Assembly (NCBI GenBank): GCA_021817875.1
Contig: JAKAFQ010000033.1
Coordinates: forward strand, 1-14,652
Source: Pseudomonadota bacterium
Lineage (GTDB): Bacteria > Pseudomonadota > Gammaproteobacteria > Steroidobacterales > Steroidobacteraceae
Length of the DNA: 14,652 bases
Direction of reading: 5' to 3'
Numbering within the stretch: position 1 is the stretch's first letter; each line of letters opens with the position of its first letter. The notes under the pieces were generated by a model. That model saw nothing but the letters and a program-made list of their open reading frames with translations. It was not told the DNA's origin and did not search any database. Position numbers and translations under genes: made by a program. Of this stretch, positions 14,402-14,652 are shown one piece after another.

Positions 14402-14652
14402 CTAGCGGCGGGACGGCTTGCCGCGGCCTTTCGGTGCCGGGCCGCGCCGCTGCGCCGCGCCCTTGCGATGCGGCGGGTGAGCCGGGCGGCCGGCGCGGGG
14501 CGGGCGTTCAGAGTGCGCGGGTTTCGAGTGCGCGCGGCTGATCCGCAACGCGGTTCCGCGCACCCGTACGGACTGGAGACTGTCGAAGATCTCCGTCGGC
14601 ATGCCGGCGGGCAGGTCGACGAAGCTGTGGTCCTCGTGGATGGCGATGTGGC
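14402..14652 (-). CDS. DEAD-box ATP-dependent RNA helicase, C-terminal end (partial)
   Basis: The gene enters from the right edge of the window and stops at TAG 14402-14404; about 82 C-terminal codons are visible. The sequence HIAIHEDHSFVDLPAGM, followed by EIFDSLQSVRVRGTALRISRA, matches the end of the DbpA-type RNA-binding domain found at the C-terminus of DbpA and DeaD/CsdA helicases, which bind and remodel structured RNA, often rRNA. A basic tail of about 45 residues rich in Arg, Lys, Pro, Ala and Gly follows, as is common in these helicases. The helicase core is outside the window, so DbpA versus DeaD cannot be decided. Confidence 0.8.
   Translation of the reverse strand, partial: HIAIHEDHSFVDLPAGMPTEIFDSLQSVRVRGTALRISRAHSKPAHSERPPRAGRPAHPPHRKGAAQRRGPAPKGRGKPSRR

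Overview
The window is very GC-rich. Its closely packed genes use ATG and TTG starts with GGAGG-type ribosome binding sites. It carries PAS/GGDEF/EAL and MEDS signalling proteins and the tail of a DbpA-type RNA helicase. Together these suggest a high-GC Pseudomonadota chromosome, most likely gamma- or betaproteobacterial; this is inference from gene style, not from a marker gene. I see no rRNA, tRNA, CRISPR array, insertion sequence or phage gene.

Region A (60-7321) looks like a catabolic and uptake locus. A LysR-type regulator (minus strand) faces, across a relatively AT-rich intergenic region with dyad symmetry, a tight plus-strand run: a thiamine-diphosphate enzyme of the acetolactate synthase/benzoylformate decarboxylase superfamily, a D-2-hydroxyacid dehydrogenase homologue (ATGA overlap) and a creatinase-like M24 'pita-bread' protein (10-base gap). 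After a 266-base spacer with a candidate promoter come an isochorismatase-family cysteine hydrolase and a ten-helix EamA/DMT transporter. The substrate cannot be named. The most striking points are that the dehydrogenase lacks two of its three family catalytic residues (Glu to Met, His to Leu), and that the M24 protein keeps only one of five metal-ligand positions. Either this is a pathway with altered chemistry or both proteins use their folds differently.

Region B (7322-14288) is signalling. A cytoplasmic hybrid histidine kinase (three PAS, HisKA, HATPase, receiver) runs toward, and converges with, a two-gene minus-strand unit: a MEDS-domain sensor protein followed, through an ATGA overlap, by a 1207-residue GAF-like/PAS5/GGDEF/EAL cyclic-di-GMP enzyme with both catalytic motifs intact. 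A strong stem-loop lies between the convergent genes.

Region C (14402-14652) is the C-terminal end of a DEAD-box RNA helicase with a DbpA RNA-binding domain, cut by the window edge.

High GC creates very long antisense open frames throughout, for example 801 codons opposite the GGDEF-EAL gene. I treat these as shadows.
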